From assembly GCF_021389955.1 (NCBI RefSeq), contig NZ_CP089980.1, forward strand, positions 4,149,001 through 4,213,000: DNA of 64,000 nucleotides. Reading direction: 5' to 3'. Source of the DNA: Fulvivirga maritima (GTDB lineage: Bacteria; Bacteroidota; Bacteroidia; Cytophagales; Cyclobacteriaceae). Below the pieces are notes generated by a model that saw nothing but the letters and a program-made list of their open reading frames with translations, was not told the origin of the DNA and did not search any database. The position numbers and the translations under genes are program-made. Shown one piece after another: positions 39,054 to 48,690 of this stretch (position 1 is its first letter; each line of letters begins with the position of its first letter).

Positions 39054-41903
39054 TTACATGGCAGGCTCAGGTTCTCCTGTTTTATCTACTAGAACAGGAC
39101 TGCCCATTCCTTCCACTTTAAGTCTGTCATATTGCGTTTCTTTGTCGCCTACTATAACATAGGTCATATTTTTCAGATCCATATACTTTCTTACTAATCC
39201 TTGAACATCTTCCATGGTCATGTTTTGTAAGGTGCGTTGTTCCTGATCTATATAATCTAGCGGTAAGTCGTAAGCACTGATGGTTTCTAAAATACCGAGT
39301 AGAGAATTTAAAGTCTCAAACTTCCTAGTATTTTGTTTTATCAAAGCATTTTTAGTCTTATCCAGGTCTTCTTCAGTATAGGTTTTACCGTAGTTGCCTA
39401 TTACTTCTTTGAAGGTTTCTAAAGACTCCAGGGTAACGTTAGACTTCACGCTAGATGAGGCTACGAAAGGCCCGGGATAAGTGCTTCTGTCTACATAAGA
39501 GTAAGCGCCATAGGTATACCCTTTCTCTTCTCTCAATACTTGGAATAGCCTGCCTCCAGAACCAGAACCGAGACGATAATTGGCTACGGTTAATGGGTAA
39601 AAGTCAGGGTCGTTACCATCTACAGTAAGTCTGGCTATTTCTATAACTGATTGCTTAGCTTTAGGTATATCTACAAAATATACTTGAGGCTCATCAGGCA
39701 CAGGAAGTGTGGCAGGCGTAGGTATGCTTACTTCTTTAGCGGCCCACGAGTCTTCAAAAGAGGCGATTGATGATTTCACGTCATCTTCACTGATATTACC
39801 CGCAATATGGAATTTAGAAATAGAAGGAGAGAAGTATTGGTTATAAAAAGCCTTCATATCTTCTATGGTAATGGACTCAATAGAGCTAACATCTCCTGAA
39901 GAAGGTGTGCCTAGAATGCTTTCTTTACCGTAAAGCTTTGTGTTCAACACCATATTAGCTATGGCATTAGGGTTTACATCTCTTTGCTGAATATAGTTAA
40001 TAGTGGCCTTTTTAATTCTATCAAACTCTTTCTCGTCCCATCTCGGCTCCAGCAGAATTTCTTTCACTAACTCCAAAGTAGCCTGGTAGTTTCTTGAAAG
40101 GCAGTTGGCTGATATGGTAATGAATTCATCAGAAGTATACATTCTTACATTAGCTCCCAGCTGACCAATGGCATCTTCTAACTCTTCTGGTGTTTTGGTT
40201 TTTGTGCCTTCCATCATTATGTCAGTGATCATGTAAGCTACTCCCACTTTATCAGGGTTGTCTGCTTTATGTCCTCCGCTTATTTTTATGCTGAAGTTAA
40301 CAAGAGGCAGTTCGCTGGTTTCAATACCATACACGCCCATGCCATTAGCCAGTTCGCTAGTCCATATTTTTGGAGGACTAAGCAGAGGTGCATCGCCTAA
40401 AGGAGGCTCTTGGGTACGATCAAAAGAACTTTCGGTGCGAGGGTAATCATCGCTGGGCTCCTGATCTACCATAGCACTTTGCTCATTAGGTACTATGGCT
40501 TCTTCTTCTATTTCAGCTACTACACTTTGCCCTACAGCAAGATCAGGCTTACCGGAAGGAACAAAGCTGGTAAGAACATAATTTTTGCCTTTTATATACT
40601 TGTTATAGGCATCCATCACCTCTTCTTTGGTCACGGATTTAATATTGTGAATATCAGTAGTTACATAATCAGGGCTGCCAGCGTATTCATTATAAGTTGC
40701 TAATTGAAATGCTTTGCCTAGCACGCTTGAAATACCGTTATAAAAACTAGTTTCTAGTCCGGCCTTAATTCTATCAAGGTCTTTTTGATTAACACCTTCT
40801 TTTTCAAACTTGGTTAATGCTTCAAATATGGCGATTTTAACGCTGTCTAGGTTTACGCCTTCATTGGCTCTAACTCTTATAGTGAAGGTTCCCGCCAGCT
40901 CATTACTACTGTTATAAGCTACAGGGTTAGGCGCTAACTCTTTTTCTTCTACCAGTACTTTATATAATGGTGCGCGCTTGCCATCAGATAAAATTTCACC
41001 TAATACATCCAGAGCCCACTGATCTTTATGGTATTGCTCTACTGTAGGCCAGGTAAGTGTAAGTTCGGGCAAACTGGCAAAGTTATCTTCATAATATAAT
41101 TGAATGGTAGAATCTAACTTTACAGGCTGTGGCTTTAAGGGCTTATCTACTCCTCTGGAAGGTATTTCACCAAAATACTTTTCAATCAGTTTTTTAGTTT
41201 CTTCAAGATTAAAATCGCCGGTTAATACCAAAGTGGCATTGTTAGGCCCATAATATTGCTCATAAAATTCCTTTACATCATCAAGCGTTGCATTTTGTAA
41301 GTCTTCTAACTCACCTATGGTAAGCCAGTTGTAAGGGTGCGAAGCAGGATATAAGGCCTTGTTAATCACTGCTCGGGTGTTGCCGTAAGCTACATTATCA
41401 TAGCGCTGACGTTTTTCGTTTTGTACTACCGGTTTTTCCCCTTCAAGGCTGGCTTTAGTCACTGAGTTAATGAAATAACCCATGCGGTCAGATTCCATCC
41501 ATAATACTTTCTCAAGAGCATCTTTAGGTACTACCTCGTAGTAAACCGTGCCATCAGTCCAGGTACCTCCATTAAAGGTGCCGCCCCATTCGTTAATGTT
41601 TTTGAAAAAGGCTCCTTGTGGTAAATTTTCAGAACGCTGAAATAGCATGTGCTCAAAAAAGTGAGCAAACCCGGTACGCCCCGGTTTTTCACGGTTAGAG
41701 CCTGCGTGTATGAGTATGGCTGTGGCTACAATAGGATCAGAGTGATCTTCATGTAAAATAACATCCAACCCATTACTCAGCGTGAATTTTTCGTAATCAA
41801 TTGACAGCTCACCGTCTGATGAGCCCTTATTTCCTTCAGAATTATCACAAGCTTGAAATAATGCTAGTGTGATGAAGAAAATGATTGAGTAAATCTTCTT
41901 CAT
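39054..41903 (-). CDS. M16-family zinc metallopeptidase lipoprotein, two-domain
   Basis: 949 residues. A lipoprotein leader (IIFFITLALFQAC) is followed by the first M16 domain with the inverted zinc motif in FAHFFEHMLFQRSEN (HFFEH) and the downstream Glu region (VVQNEKRQRYDN). The second half repeats the fold without the motif (KADNPDKVGVAYMITDIMME... LREEKGYTYGAYSYVD), as in pitrilysin-like enzymes that form a clamshell. It degrades short peptides at the periplasm or surface. The coding strand is opposite to its neighbours on both sides. Confidence 0.95.
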   Translation of the reverse strand: MKKIYSIIFFITLALFQACDNSEGNKGSSDGELSIDYEKFTLSNGLDVILHEDHSDPIVATAILIHAGSNREKPGRTGFAHFFEHMLFQRSENLPQGAFFKNINEWGGTFNGGTWTDGTVYYEVVPKDALEKVLWMESDRMGYFINSVTKASLEGEKPVVQNEKRQRYDNVAYGNTRAVINKALYPASHPYNWLTIGELEDLQNATLDDVKEFYEQYYGPNNATLVLTGDFNLEETKKLIEKYFGEIPSRGVDKPLKPQPVKLDSTIQLYYEDNFASLPELTLTWPTVEQYHKDQWALDVLGEILSDGKRAPLYKVLVEEKELAPNPVAYNSSNELAGTFTIRVRANEGVNLDSVKIAIFEALTKFEKEGVNQKDLDRIKAGLETSFYNGISSVLGKAFQLATYNEYAGSPDYVTTDIHNIKSVTKEEVMDAYNKYIKGKNYVLTSFVPSGKPDLAVGQSVVAEIEEEAIVPNEQSAMVDQEPSDDYPRTESSFDRTQEPPLGDAPLLSPPKIWTSELANGMGVYGIETSELPLVNFSIKISGGHKADNPDKVGVAYMITDIMMEGTKTKTPEELEDAIGQLGANVRMYTSDEFITISANCLSRNYQATLELVKEILLEPRWDEKEFDRIKKATINYIQQRDVNPNAIANMVLNTKLYGKESILGTPSSGDVSSIESITIEDMKAFYNQYFSPSISKFHIAGNISEDDVKSSIASFEDSWAAKEVSIPTPATLPVPDEPQVYFVDIPKAKQSVIEIARLTVDGNDPDFYPLTVANYRLGSGSGGRLFQVLREEKGYTYGAYSYVDRSTYPGPFVASSSVKSNVTLESLETFKEVIGNYGKTYTEEDLDKTKNALIKQNTRKFETLNSLLGILETISAYDLPLDYIDQEQRTLQNMTMEDVQGLVRKYMDLKNMTYVIVGDKETQYDRLKVEGMGSPVLVDKTGEPEPAM

Positions 41904-42038
41904 TATGTAAGTTTAGTTAAGAATGATAAAGACTATCAATTTATAAATAAAAATTATAAAATGCAGGTTCTTAATGTTTGAAAGGAGTTTTTCTTGTAAT
42001 GAGTGGTGCTTTTATTAATTTGGAGGAAATATTGTAAA

Positions 42039-44954
42039 ATGAAGTGTATTAAGTCTTTATTCTTTCTTTTGAGCTTTTTAAGCGCGCTCTCTGCTGTAGC
42101 TCAGTCAGATCTAATATTAGAAAATTCTCAACCCTCCATTAAATGGAAGCAGGTAATTACTCCCGGCTTTAGGGTAATTTATCAGGATGGTTTCGATGAG
42201 CAAGCACAACAAGTAGCCGGTAAATTACAATATTTAAGAGCTCCGGAGTCTGAAAGTCTGCTAGGCGATAAGGAGCCCAAAAGAATATCCGTTATTCTAC
42301 AAAACCGAAACTCTATATCCAATGGTTTCGTAACGTTGGGCCCCAGAAGGTCTGAGTTTCAGACTATGCCGCCTCAGGATTATAATTTTGTGGGTAACAA
42401 CCGCTGGCTTGATCTGCTTTCGGTACATGAGTTTAGGCATGTGGTGCAAAACCAGCATAGTAAAAGAGGATTTAACAAGGTTTTCTATTATGTGTTTGGT
42501 GAAAATACGCAATCTGCCATGGCCTTTTGTGCCGCTCCACGCTGGTTTTGGGAGGGAGATGCAGTAGCCATAGAAACGGCTCTAACCAATAGCGGGAGAG
42601 GAAGAATGCCTTCTTTTAATCGTGAATTTAGAGCTAATACACTGGAAAAAAAGAGATACAACTATCATAAGCAACATTTAGGTTCTTATAAAGATTTTAT
42701 TCCTAATCATTACGTGCTGGGCTATCATTTTGTGGGTAGTCTGAGAAAGAGAACAGGGGACAAAAATATATGGGGCAGGGTCACTAAAACGGCTTTTTTA
42801 TTTCCTTTTATACCTTTTACGTTTTCTAATTCACTCAAAATACAAACGGGAAGCTTTTTGGTGGATAATTATGAATTAATGATGAATGATTGGGAAAATA
42901 CCTGGCATGAGCAACTGCAGGGCTTGGAAATAACTGACTTCACTACTATAAACAAAAGAGAGTCAGAGGTTTTTAGAAATTATGAGTTCCCGCAACCGCT
43001 GGAAGATGGCAGAGTGTTAGTGCTAAAATCAGGCATTAGTGAGATTCAAAAGTTCGTGATTTTAGATGCTCAAGGCAAAGAAGAGGTGGCCTATACACCA
43101 GGAATTATGAATAGTTCAGGTATGCTTTCTCTGCAAAACGGTCAATTGGTTTGGAATGAATACCGCTATGATCCACGCTGGAGACAGAAGAATTATTCGG
43201 TGATTAAATCCCTCGATTTGGAGAATGGAAAATCCGAAACCATCACGCGCAAAAGTCGTTATGCAGCCGCAGCATTGTCACATAAAAAAGGCAAGATAGT
43301 AACAGCCATGAATACCATTGAAGGAGAGAACTATTTGGTGGTGATAGATGATGTAAGCGGAGAGGAGATAAAAAGATTTTCGGATGCTAACAATGCTCTC
43401 TACGCTATGGCACGCTGGAGTGATGAGGATAATGCCATTGTAGCTCTAAAAGTGAAAGATTCAGGCAAAGCGGTGGTAAAAATCGATTATAATACCGGCG
43501 AAGAAACTATATTAATTACTGTAGACAATGAGAATATTGGTCATCCGGTATTGAAAGGTCAGTATTTGTTTTATAATTCTCCTTACAGCGGCATTGATAA
43601 TATTTATGTGAAAGACCTGAAAAGCGGTACAGCGTATCAGGTTACAAGCAGTAAGTTCGGAGCCTATAACCCGGCCATTTCGCCTGATGGAAAGTTTATT
43701 TACTATAATGATTATACCGTTAATGGTTTTGATGTGGTTAGAATTCCTTTTGCAAAAGACACTTGGAAACCCCTGGAACAGGTCGAAGATAGGAGCTATA
43801 CATTGCCAGAGCTATTAACCGAACAAGAAGGGAATCCTGATATGCTCAGTCACGTTCCTGATGAGCGTTATCCCGTGAAAAAGTATAGCAAATTAGGTCA
43901 TATGTTTAATATTCATAGCTGGGGGCCTTATGCTACTACAGACCTTACCAGAGCGCAGTTAGGCGTGTTTTCCAGAGATGTATTGAGCACTACTGATATT
44001 TCATTAGGCTATATTTATGATGTGGAGGAGGAGACAGGCTATGCTTCTGCAGGTGTAACTTATCAGGGTTGGTATCCTATTATTGATTTGGAAGTGACCA
44101 GAGGGAATAGGTCTACTACTGAAAGTTATCAGGGTGAGGATATAGGATTTAAGTGGAATGAGACCACGGTCGATGCCGGTTTTAGAATCCCATTATTGCT
44201 TACCAGATCGAAATTTCATAGTCAACTAACTGTTCAGAATAATTTTAGTCTCACGCGGGTATCAGACTATAACCAGCCAGAGAGAATATACATAGACCAG
44301 CAGGCCAATGGAGACTTGTTAACCAATGAGACTACCCTGAGCTATTACAGGCTCCTGAAGCAAAGTACGCGTGACTTGTACAGTAAATGGGGGCAATCTA
44401 TTACCATCAATCATACAACTTCCCCTTTTGGAGGTGATTATGATGCCGGGCAGACTGCACTTAGAGGTAGCTTTTACTTTCCAGGCCTATCAGCCAATCA
44501 TAGTTTTTATTTAAGAGGTGCTTATCAACATAGAAAGTGGAAATTAGATACGCTCAGTAATGATACTTACATCCTCAGAAACCAGATTCCGCTTACACGA
44601 GGTTATTCTCATTCTACCTGGGAAGATTTTGTGTCTCTTTCTGCTAACTACGCTTTACCCCTTTGGTGCCCTGATATAGCCTTTGGCCCTATATTGTATG
44701 TTAAAAGAATAAGAACTAACTTATTTTATGATTACGGGTATGCAAGCACTGATCTGGTAAATAATCAGCAAAGAGTACAGTTAAAAAGGGACGCCATATA
44801 CCAATCTTTTGGTGCAGATTTCTTATTTGATATAAATATTTTTCGATTCCCGCCAGAACTTTCACTAGGATTTAGAATTTCCTATGCAAAAGCCAATGAT
44901 TATAGCTCAGGAGGTAGTAAGTTTGAGCTACTGATATCAAATATTAGTTTTTGA
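42039..44954 (+). CDS. outer-membrane protein: HExxH zincin domain, TolB-like propeller, C-terminal beta-barrel
   Basis: 971 residues from ATG 42039, which starts a signal peptide (IKSLFFLLSFLSALSAVAQ). Residues ~30-290 hold a gluzincin-type site: LLSVHEFRHVVQNQHSKRG (HExxH, ~130) and APRWFWEGDAVAIETALT, whose Glu would be the third ligand. Residues ~300-590 are TolB/WD-like propeller blades (NPAISPDGKFIYYNDYTVNG). From ~640 to the end there are alternating amphipathic strands and a terminal aromatic (ELLISNISF), typical of an outer-membrane barrel. So a protease or binding head is tethered to a barrel. I know no characterised member. It is divergent from the M16 gene. Confidence 0.8.
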   Translation: MKCIKSLFFLLSFLSALSAVAQSDLILENSQPSIKWKQVITPGFRVIYQDGFDEQAQQVAGKLQYLRAPESESLLGDKEPKRISVILQNRNSISNGFVTLGPRRSEFQTMPPQDYNFVGNNRWLDLLSVHEFRHVVQNQHSKRGFNKVFYYVFGENTQSAMAFCAAPRWFWEGDAVAIETALTNSGRGRMPSFNREFRANTLEKKRYNYHKQHLGSYKDFIPNHYVLGYHFVGSLRKRTGDKNIWGRVTKTAFLFPFIPFTFSNSLKIQTGSFLVDNYELMMNDWENTWHEQLQGLEITDFTTINKRESEVFRNYEFPQPLEDGRVLVLKSGISEIQKFVILDAQGKEEVAYTPGIMNSSGMLSLQNGQLVWNEYRYDPRWRQKNYSVIKSLDLENGKSETITRKSRYAAAALSHKKGKIVTAMNTIEGENYLVVIDDVSGEEIKRFSDANNALYAMARWSDEDNAIVALKVKDSGKAVVKIDYNTGEETILITVDNENIGHPVLKGQYLFYNSPYSGIDNIYVKDLKSGTAYQVTSSKFGAYNPAISPDGKFIYYNDYTVNGFDVVRIPFAKDTWKPLEQVEDRSYTLPELLTEQEGNPDMLSHVPDERYPVKKYSKLGHMFNIHSWGPYATTDLTRAQLGVFSRDVLSTTDISLGYIYDVEEETGYASAGVTYQGWYPIIDLEVTRGNRSTTESYQGEDIGFKWNETTVDAGFRIPLLLTRSKFHSQLTVQNNFSLTRVSDYNQPERIYIDQQANGDLLTNETTLSYYRLLKQSTRDLYSKWGQSITINHTTSPFGGDYDAGQTALRGSFYFPGLSANHSFYLRGAYQHRKWKLDTLSNDTYILRNQIPLTRGYSHSTWEDFVSLSANYALPLWCPDIAFGPILYVKRIRTNLFYDYGYASTDLVNNQQRVQLKRDAIYQSFGADFLFDINIFRFPPELSLGFRISYAKANDYSSGGSKFELLISNISF

Positions 44955-45040
44955 TAAAGATCATATTTTATTTGAAATCATTTATTTGAATAAAGGGATT
45001 TTAACCCTTATTTTTGGCACACAAAATTTAATAGAGACCT

Positions 45041-46693
45041 ATGGCAGAAGTAATACGTATGCCCAAAATGAGCGACACCATGGAAGAAGGTGTGATCGCG
45101 TCTTGGTTAGTGAAGGAAGGAGACAAGGTAAAGTCGGGCGATATTTTAGCAGAAGTAGAAACAGATAAAGCAACAATGGAGCTGGAATCCTATGAAGATG
45201 GGACATTGCTTCACATTGGTGTAAAAGAAAAAGATGCAGTGCCGATTGATGCTGTAATAGCCATCATCGGTGATGAGGGTGAAGACATCAGTGGCTTGCT
45301 GAAAGAGATTGAAAGTGGAGGTTCTGATAATGGAGCCGCCAAAGAAGAAGAGCCATCGGATAGTGGTGCCGCTGCTGACGAGGATGTAGAAGAAATCGAC
45401 GCCTCTGATGTGAATGCCACCATCGTGACTATGCCGAAAATGAGTGATACCATGACAGAAGGTACCATTGCAAGCTGGCAGAAAAAAGTAGGTGACTCTG
45501 TATCTTCAGGCGATGTAATGGCTGAAGTAGAAACAGATAAGGCTACTATGGAACTGGAAGCTTACGAAGATGGAACTTTACTATACATAGGTGTAGAAGA
45601 AGGTGACTCTGTTGAAGTGGATGGTGTGTTAGCCATTGTAGGAGAAAAAGGTGCTGATTTCGAAAAACTTCTTAAAGCACATCAGGCAAAAGCCAAAAAA
45701 GGTTCTGGTGGTGAAGAGAAGAAGGAAGCCAAAAAAGAGGCTCCTAAGAAAGAAGAAAGCAAACCTGCTGCTACACAAGAGAGTGCTGCTCCTTCAACTA
45801 CAGAGGGTGGAAGAGTAAAAGCATCTCCTTTAGCTAAGAAAATGGCTGAAGATAAAGGGTATGACATCACTAAGATCAAAGGATCAGGTGATCATGGCAG
45901 AATTGTTAAGAAAGATGTAGAAAACTATACTCCTGCAGCTCAGGCACCTGCACAACAGGCTGCTGCTGGTGGAGAAGGTACTACAGTGAACATCCCTCAG
46001 GTAATAGGTGAAGAAAGCTACGAAGAGGTGAATGTTTCGCAAATGAGAAAAACCATTGGTAAGCGTTTAGCTGAGAGTAAATTTAGTGCTCCTCACTTCT
46101 ACGTAACCATGGAAATTAACATGGACAAGGCTATTGAAGCCAGAAAGGCCATGAATGAATATTCTCCTGTGAAAATAAGCTTTAACGATATTGTTATTAA
46201 AGCGGTAAGTGCTGCTTTGAGACAACACCCTAAAGTGAACTCATCTTGGTTAGGAGATAAAATCAGATATAACAAGCATATCCACGTAGGTGTGGCTGTA
46301 GCAGTAGATGAAGGTCTTTTAGTACCTGTAATCAGATTTGCTGATAACAAGTCATTATCTCACATCTCTGCTGAGGTGAAAGACTTAGTGGGTAAAGCTC
46401 ATAATAAGAAATTACAACCTAGCGAATGGGAAGGTAACACTTTTACAGTGTCTAACCTGGGAATGTTTGGCGTAGAAGAATTTACTGCCATCATTAACCC
46501 GCCAGATTCTTGTATCTTAGCTATCGGAGGTATCAAACAAACTCCTATAGTTAAAGACGGACAAGTGGTGCCTGGTAACGTAATGAAAGTAACCCTTTCT
46601 GCTGACCACAGAGTAGTGGATGGTGCTTTAGGAGCTGCTTTCTTACAAACACTAAAAGGACTACTTGAAAATCCGGTAAGAATTTTGGTTTAA
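45041..46693 (+). CDS. pyruvate dehydrogenase complex E2, dihydrolipoamide acetyltransferase
   Basis: 550 residues. Two lipoyl domains, each with an ETDKATMELE loop whose Lys is lipoylated (~45 and ~170), Ala/Pro/Lys-rich linkers, a peripheral-subunit-binding domain (VKASPLAKKMAEDKGYDITK... GRIVKKDVENY) and the catalytic domain ending in LSADHRVVDGALGAAFL with the HxxxDG motif. E2 transfers the acetyl group to CoA in the pyruvate dehydrogenase complex. E1 and E3 genes are not in the window. It stands alone and is followed by a weak terminator. The two-lipoyl form fits pyruvate rather than 2-oxoglutarate dehydrogenase. Confidence 0.95.
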   Translation: MAEVIRMPKMSDTMEEGVIASWLVKEGDKVKSGDILAEVETDKATMELESYEDGTLLHIGVKEKDAVPIDAVIAIIGDEGEDISGLLKEIESGGSDNGAAKEEEPSDSGAAADEDVEEIDASDVNATIVTMPKMSDTMTEGTIASWQKKVGDSVSSGDVMAEVETDKATMELEAYEDGTLLYIGVEEGDSVEVDGVLAIVGEKGADFEKLLKAHQAKAKKGSGGEEKKEAKKEAPKKEESKPAATQESAAPSTTEGGRVKASPLAKKMAEDKGYDITKIKGSGDHGRIVKKDVENYTPAAQAPAQQAAAGGEGTTVNIPQVIGEESYEEVNVSQMRKTIGKRLAESKFSAPHFYVTMEINMDKAIEARKAMNEYSPVKISFNDIVIKAVSAALRQHPKVNSSWLGDKIRYNKHIHVGVAVAVDEGLLVPVIRFADNKSLSHISAEVKDLVGKAHNKKLQPSEWEGNTFTVSNLGMFGVEEFTAIINPPDSCILAIGGIKQTPIVKDGQVVPGNVMKVTLSADHRVVDGALGAAFLQTLKGLLENPVRILV

Positions 46694-46720
46694 GAAATAA
46701 GATAAATCATTAAACAATAT

Positions 46721-46757
46721 ACCCTGGTAGTTCCTTAACTATCAGGGTTATTTATTT
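46721..46757 (+). terminator. terminator after PDH E2
   Basis: ACCCTGGTAG (46721-46730) and CTATCAGGGT (46739-46748) form a 10-bp stem with one G-U pair and an 8-base loop, followed by TATTTATTT. It is a weak intrinsic terminator just before the hslV start at 46768. Confidence 0.6.
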
Positions 46758-46767
46758 AAAAGAACTG

Positions 46768-47316
46768 ATGGGAAAAATTAAAGTAAGATCTACTACGGTA
46801 TTGGCCGTGGTGCATAATGGAGAAGTAGCCATAGGGGCTGATGGACAAGCTACCATGGGTAACTATGTAGCTAAAGGCAACGTGAAGAAAATCAGAAAGC
46901 TGCAAAATGGTAAGATTGTAACTGGCTTTGCAGGATCAACGGCTGATGCTTTTACCCTTCTGGAAAGATTTGATGAGAAGCTTAATAGCTACGGCGGCAA
47001 TATGAAGCGTGCAGCCATAGAGCTGGCTAAAGACTGGAGAACAGATCGATATCTAAGAAAGCTGGAAGCTATGCTTATTACTGCAGATAAAGATGAGGTG
47101 CTGATTGTTTCCGGTACAGGAGATGTGCTTGAGCCTGATCATGAAGTGGCAGCAATAGGTAGTGGTTCTATGTATGCTCAAAGTGCTGCTTTAGCATTGA
47201 AAAAGCATGCTACTCACCTGAGTGCCGAAGAAATGGTGAGAGAGAGTCTTAACATAGCCGCTGATATTTGTATCTATACTAATCATAATTTAATAATCGA
47301 AAAAGTAACGGGCTGA
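46768..47316 (+). CDS. hslV: HslV, peptidase subunit of the HslUV (ClpQY) protease
   Basis: 182 residues, normal length. [26 protein letters not shown] is diagnostic; the Thr after KVRS is the N-terminal nucleophile after processing of an 8-9 residue prefix. [29 protein letters not shown] and [13 protein letters not shown] follow. HslV forms the double hexameric proteolytic core fed by HslU. No hslU gene is in the window. The stop codon overlaps the next start by one base, so the arsC-like gene is co-translated. Confidence 0.96.
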   Translation: MGKIKVRSTTVLAVVHNGEVAIGADGQATMGNYVAKGNVKKIRKLQNGKIVTGFAGSTADAFTLLERFDEKLNSYGGNMKRAAIELAKDWRTDRYLRKLEAMLITADKDEVLIVSGTGDVLEPDHEVAAIGSGSMYAQSAALALKKHATHLSAEEMVRESLNIAADICIYTNHNLIIEKVTG

Positions 47317-47657
47317 TGCTAACTATATATCATAACCCCAGATGTACCAAGAGCAGAGAAACACTTCAGCTCATAGAAGAGCATGGAGATATGGTTGAAG
47401 TGGTAGAATATTTAAAAATGCCACCCAGCAAAGCTGATCTGGAAAAAATTGTAGAAAAGCTGGGTATAAAACCCCATGATCTGATCAGAACAGGCGAAGC
47501 AATCTATAAGGAGAAGTACAAAGGCTCAGAGCTTTCTGACGATGAATGGCTTCAGGCAATGGAGGAACATCCAAAATTGATTGAACGCCCCATAGTGATT
47601 AAGGGCGACAAGGCAATCATTGGAAGACCTCCTGAAAAAGTGAAAGAGCTTTTCTGA
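47316..47657 (+). CDS. ArsC/Spx-family thioredoxin-fold reductase (arsenate reductase-like)
   Basis: 113 residues. NPRCTKSRETLQLI has the catalytic Cys (CTKS), then EYLKMPPSKADLEKIVEKL and ERPIVIKGDKAIIGRPPEKV, the conserved RPxxxxxxxAxxGRP of glutaredoxin-linked arsenate reductases. It may reduce arsenate, but many homologs with this form act in general thiol chemistry, and no ars operon is here. It overlaps hslV by one base. The glycosyltransferase on the other strand is annotated as overlapping its 3' end, but I think that overlap is artefactual. Confidence 0.9.
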   Translation: MLTIYHNPRCTKSRETLQLIEEHGDMVEVVEYLKMPPSKADLEKIVEKLGIKPHDLIRTGEAIYKEKYKGSELSDDEWLQAMEEHPKLIERPIVIKGDKAIIGRPPEKVKELF

Positions 47658-48679
47658 ATTCCTTGTTTTAGGGTAGAAAAAAAGTCAAAAACAAGGTTAT
47701 TCATACATTTGAAATGGCCCTTAGGACATTTGTCATACCCTATTTTGGAGCACGGTCTACAATCTAGTTTGTTATTTTCAAGAATAGTGAAATGAGTTCG
47801 GTAGGGGTACATGCCAAACATAGGAATGGTGTTGCCCCATATGCTGAATATTTCCTTTTTAAACGCTGCCGCTATATGCATAAGACCGGTATCATGGCTA
47901 AATACATAGCGAGCTTGTTTTACAAGTGATGCAGACTGGTTCAAATTAAACTTGCCACAAGCGTTATAGATAACCGTTTTTTTGTTAAGCTTCACTAGCC
48001 CTTCTTCCATAGGTTCAGATTTTTCTGATCTTTCGAAGAAGCGTTCTATAGCCTGGGCGGTTTCATTGTCGCCAGGACCTCCTAATAAGATGATAGGCTT
48101 ATTAATTTTATCGCAAAGCTCTATCATTCTGTTAATGGGTAGCTTTTTAGTGTTGTGCTGTGCGCCGATAGCATAAGCTACATATTCTTTCTGATGCGTT
48201 TCAGGGAGCCACTCCAAAGGCACATTATCTTTATCAGGGATAAAGTAATCTAAGCCCAGGTTATCCATTTTTACTCCTAAGGGTTGGGCTGTTTCCATGT
48301 AGCGGTCTACAATATGCCTATTAGGCAACTTGTTGATTTTCATATTCACCATAAGCCATTTCTCTTTGTTCAGCTTTTTGAAAGAAGCGCTTCTGGCGGC
48401 TAATCTGGTTTTGATAATTTTGGTACGCAGGTTTTTATGTAGATCTATGATGTAGTCATAATGCTCTTTCTTTAAATCTGCCACCAAATCGCCCATACTA
48501 TCCTTTAAATAGTGGATCTTATCAATATAGGGGTTGTTTTCAATGATCTCCTTAAATTGATATTTGGTACAGTAATGTACTTCAGCGTTTTCTACCTGGG
48601 TTTTTACGTTCCTTATTACCGGTGTGGTTAGCACTATGTCTCCAATAGAAGAGAAACGTATAATAAGTATTTTTGTCAT
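47552..48679 (-). CDS. glycosyltransferase family 9 (heptosyltransferase-like)
   Basis: 375 residues as read. The N-terminus is ILIIRFSSIGDIVLTTPVIRN, the GT9 signature; the C-terminal half has KPIILLGGPGDNETAQAIER, SHDTGLMHIAAAFKK and GYDKCPKGHFKCM. It probably adds a sugar to lipopolysaccharide or another envelope glycan, with a nucleotide-sugar donor. The last ~40 residues run antisense through the arsC-like gene and look non-native. Reading one base fewer in the A7 run at 47677-47683 ends the protein at 47668 after FDFFLP, clear of arsC. The real end is therefore probably 47668. Confidence 0.88.
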   Translation of the reverse strand: MTKILIIRFSSIGDIVLTTPVIRNVKTQVENAEVHYCTKYQFKEIIENNPYIDKIHYLKDSMGDLVADLKKEHYDYIIDLHKNLRTKIIKTRLAARSASFKKLNKEKWLMVNMKINKLPNRHIVDRYMETAQPLGVKMDNLGLDYFIPDKDNVPLEWLPETHQKEYVAYAIGAQHNTKKLPINRMIELCDKINKPIILLGGPGDNETAQAIERFFERSEKSEPMEEGLVKLNKKTVIYNACGKFNLNQSASLVKQARYVFSHDTGLMHIAAAFKKEIFSIWGNTIPMFGMYPYRTHFTILENNKLDCRPCSKIGYDKCPKGHFKCMNNLVFDFFSTLKQGIQKSSFTFSGGLPMIALSPLITMGRSINFGCSSIA

Positions 48680-48690
48680 GAGGTTGAGGG

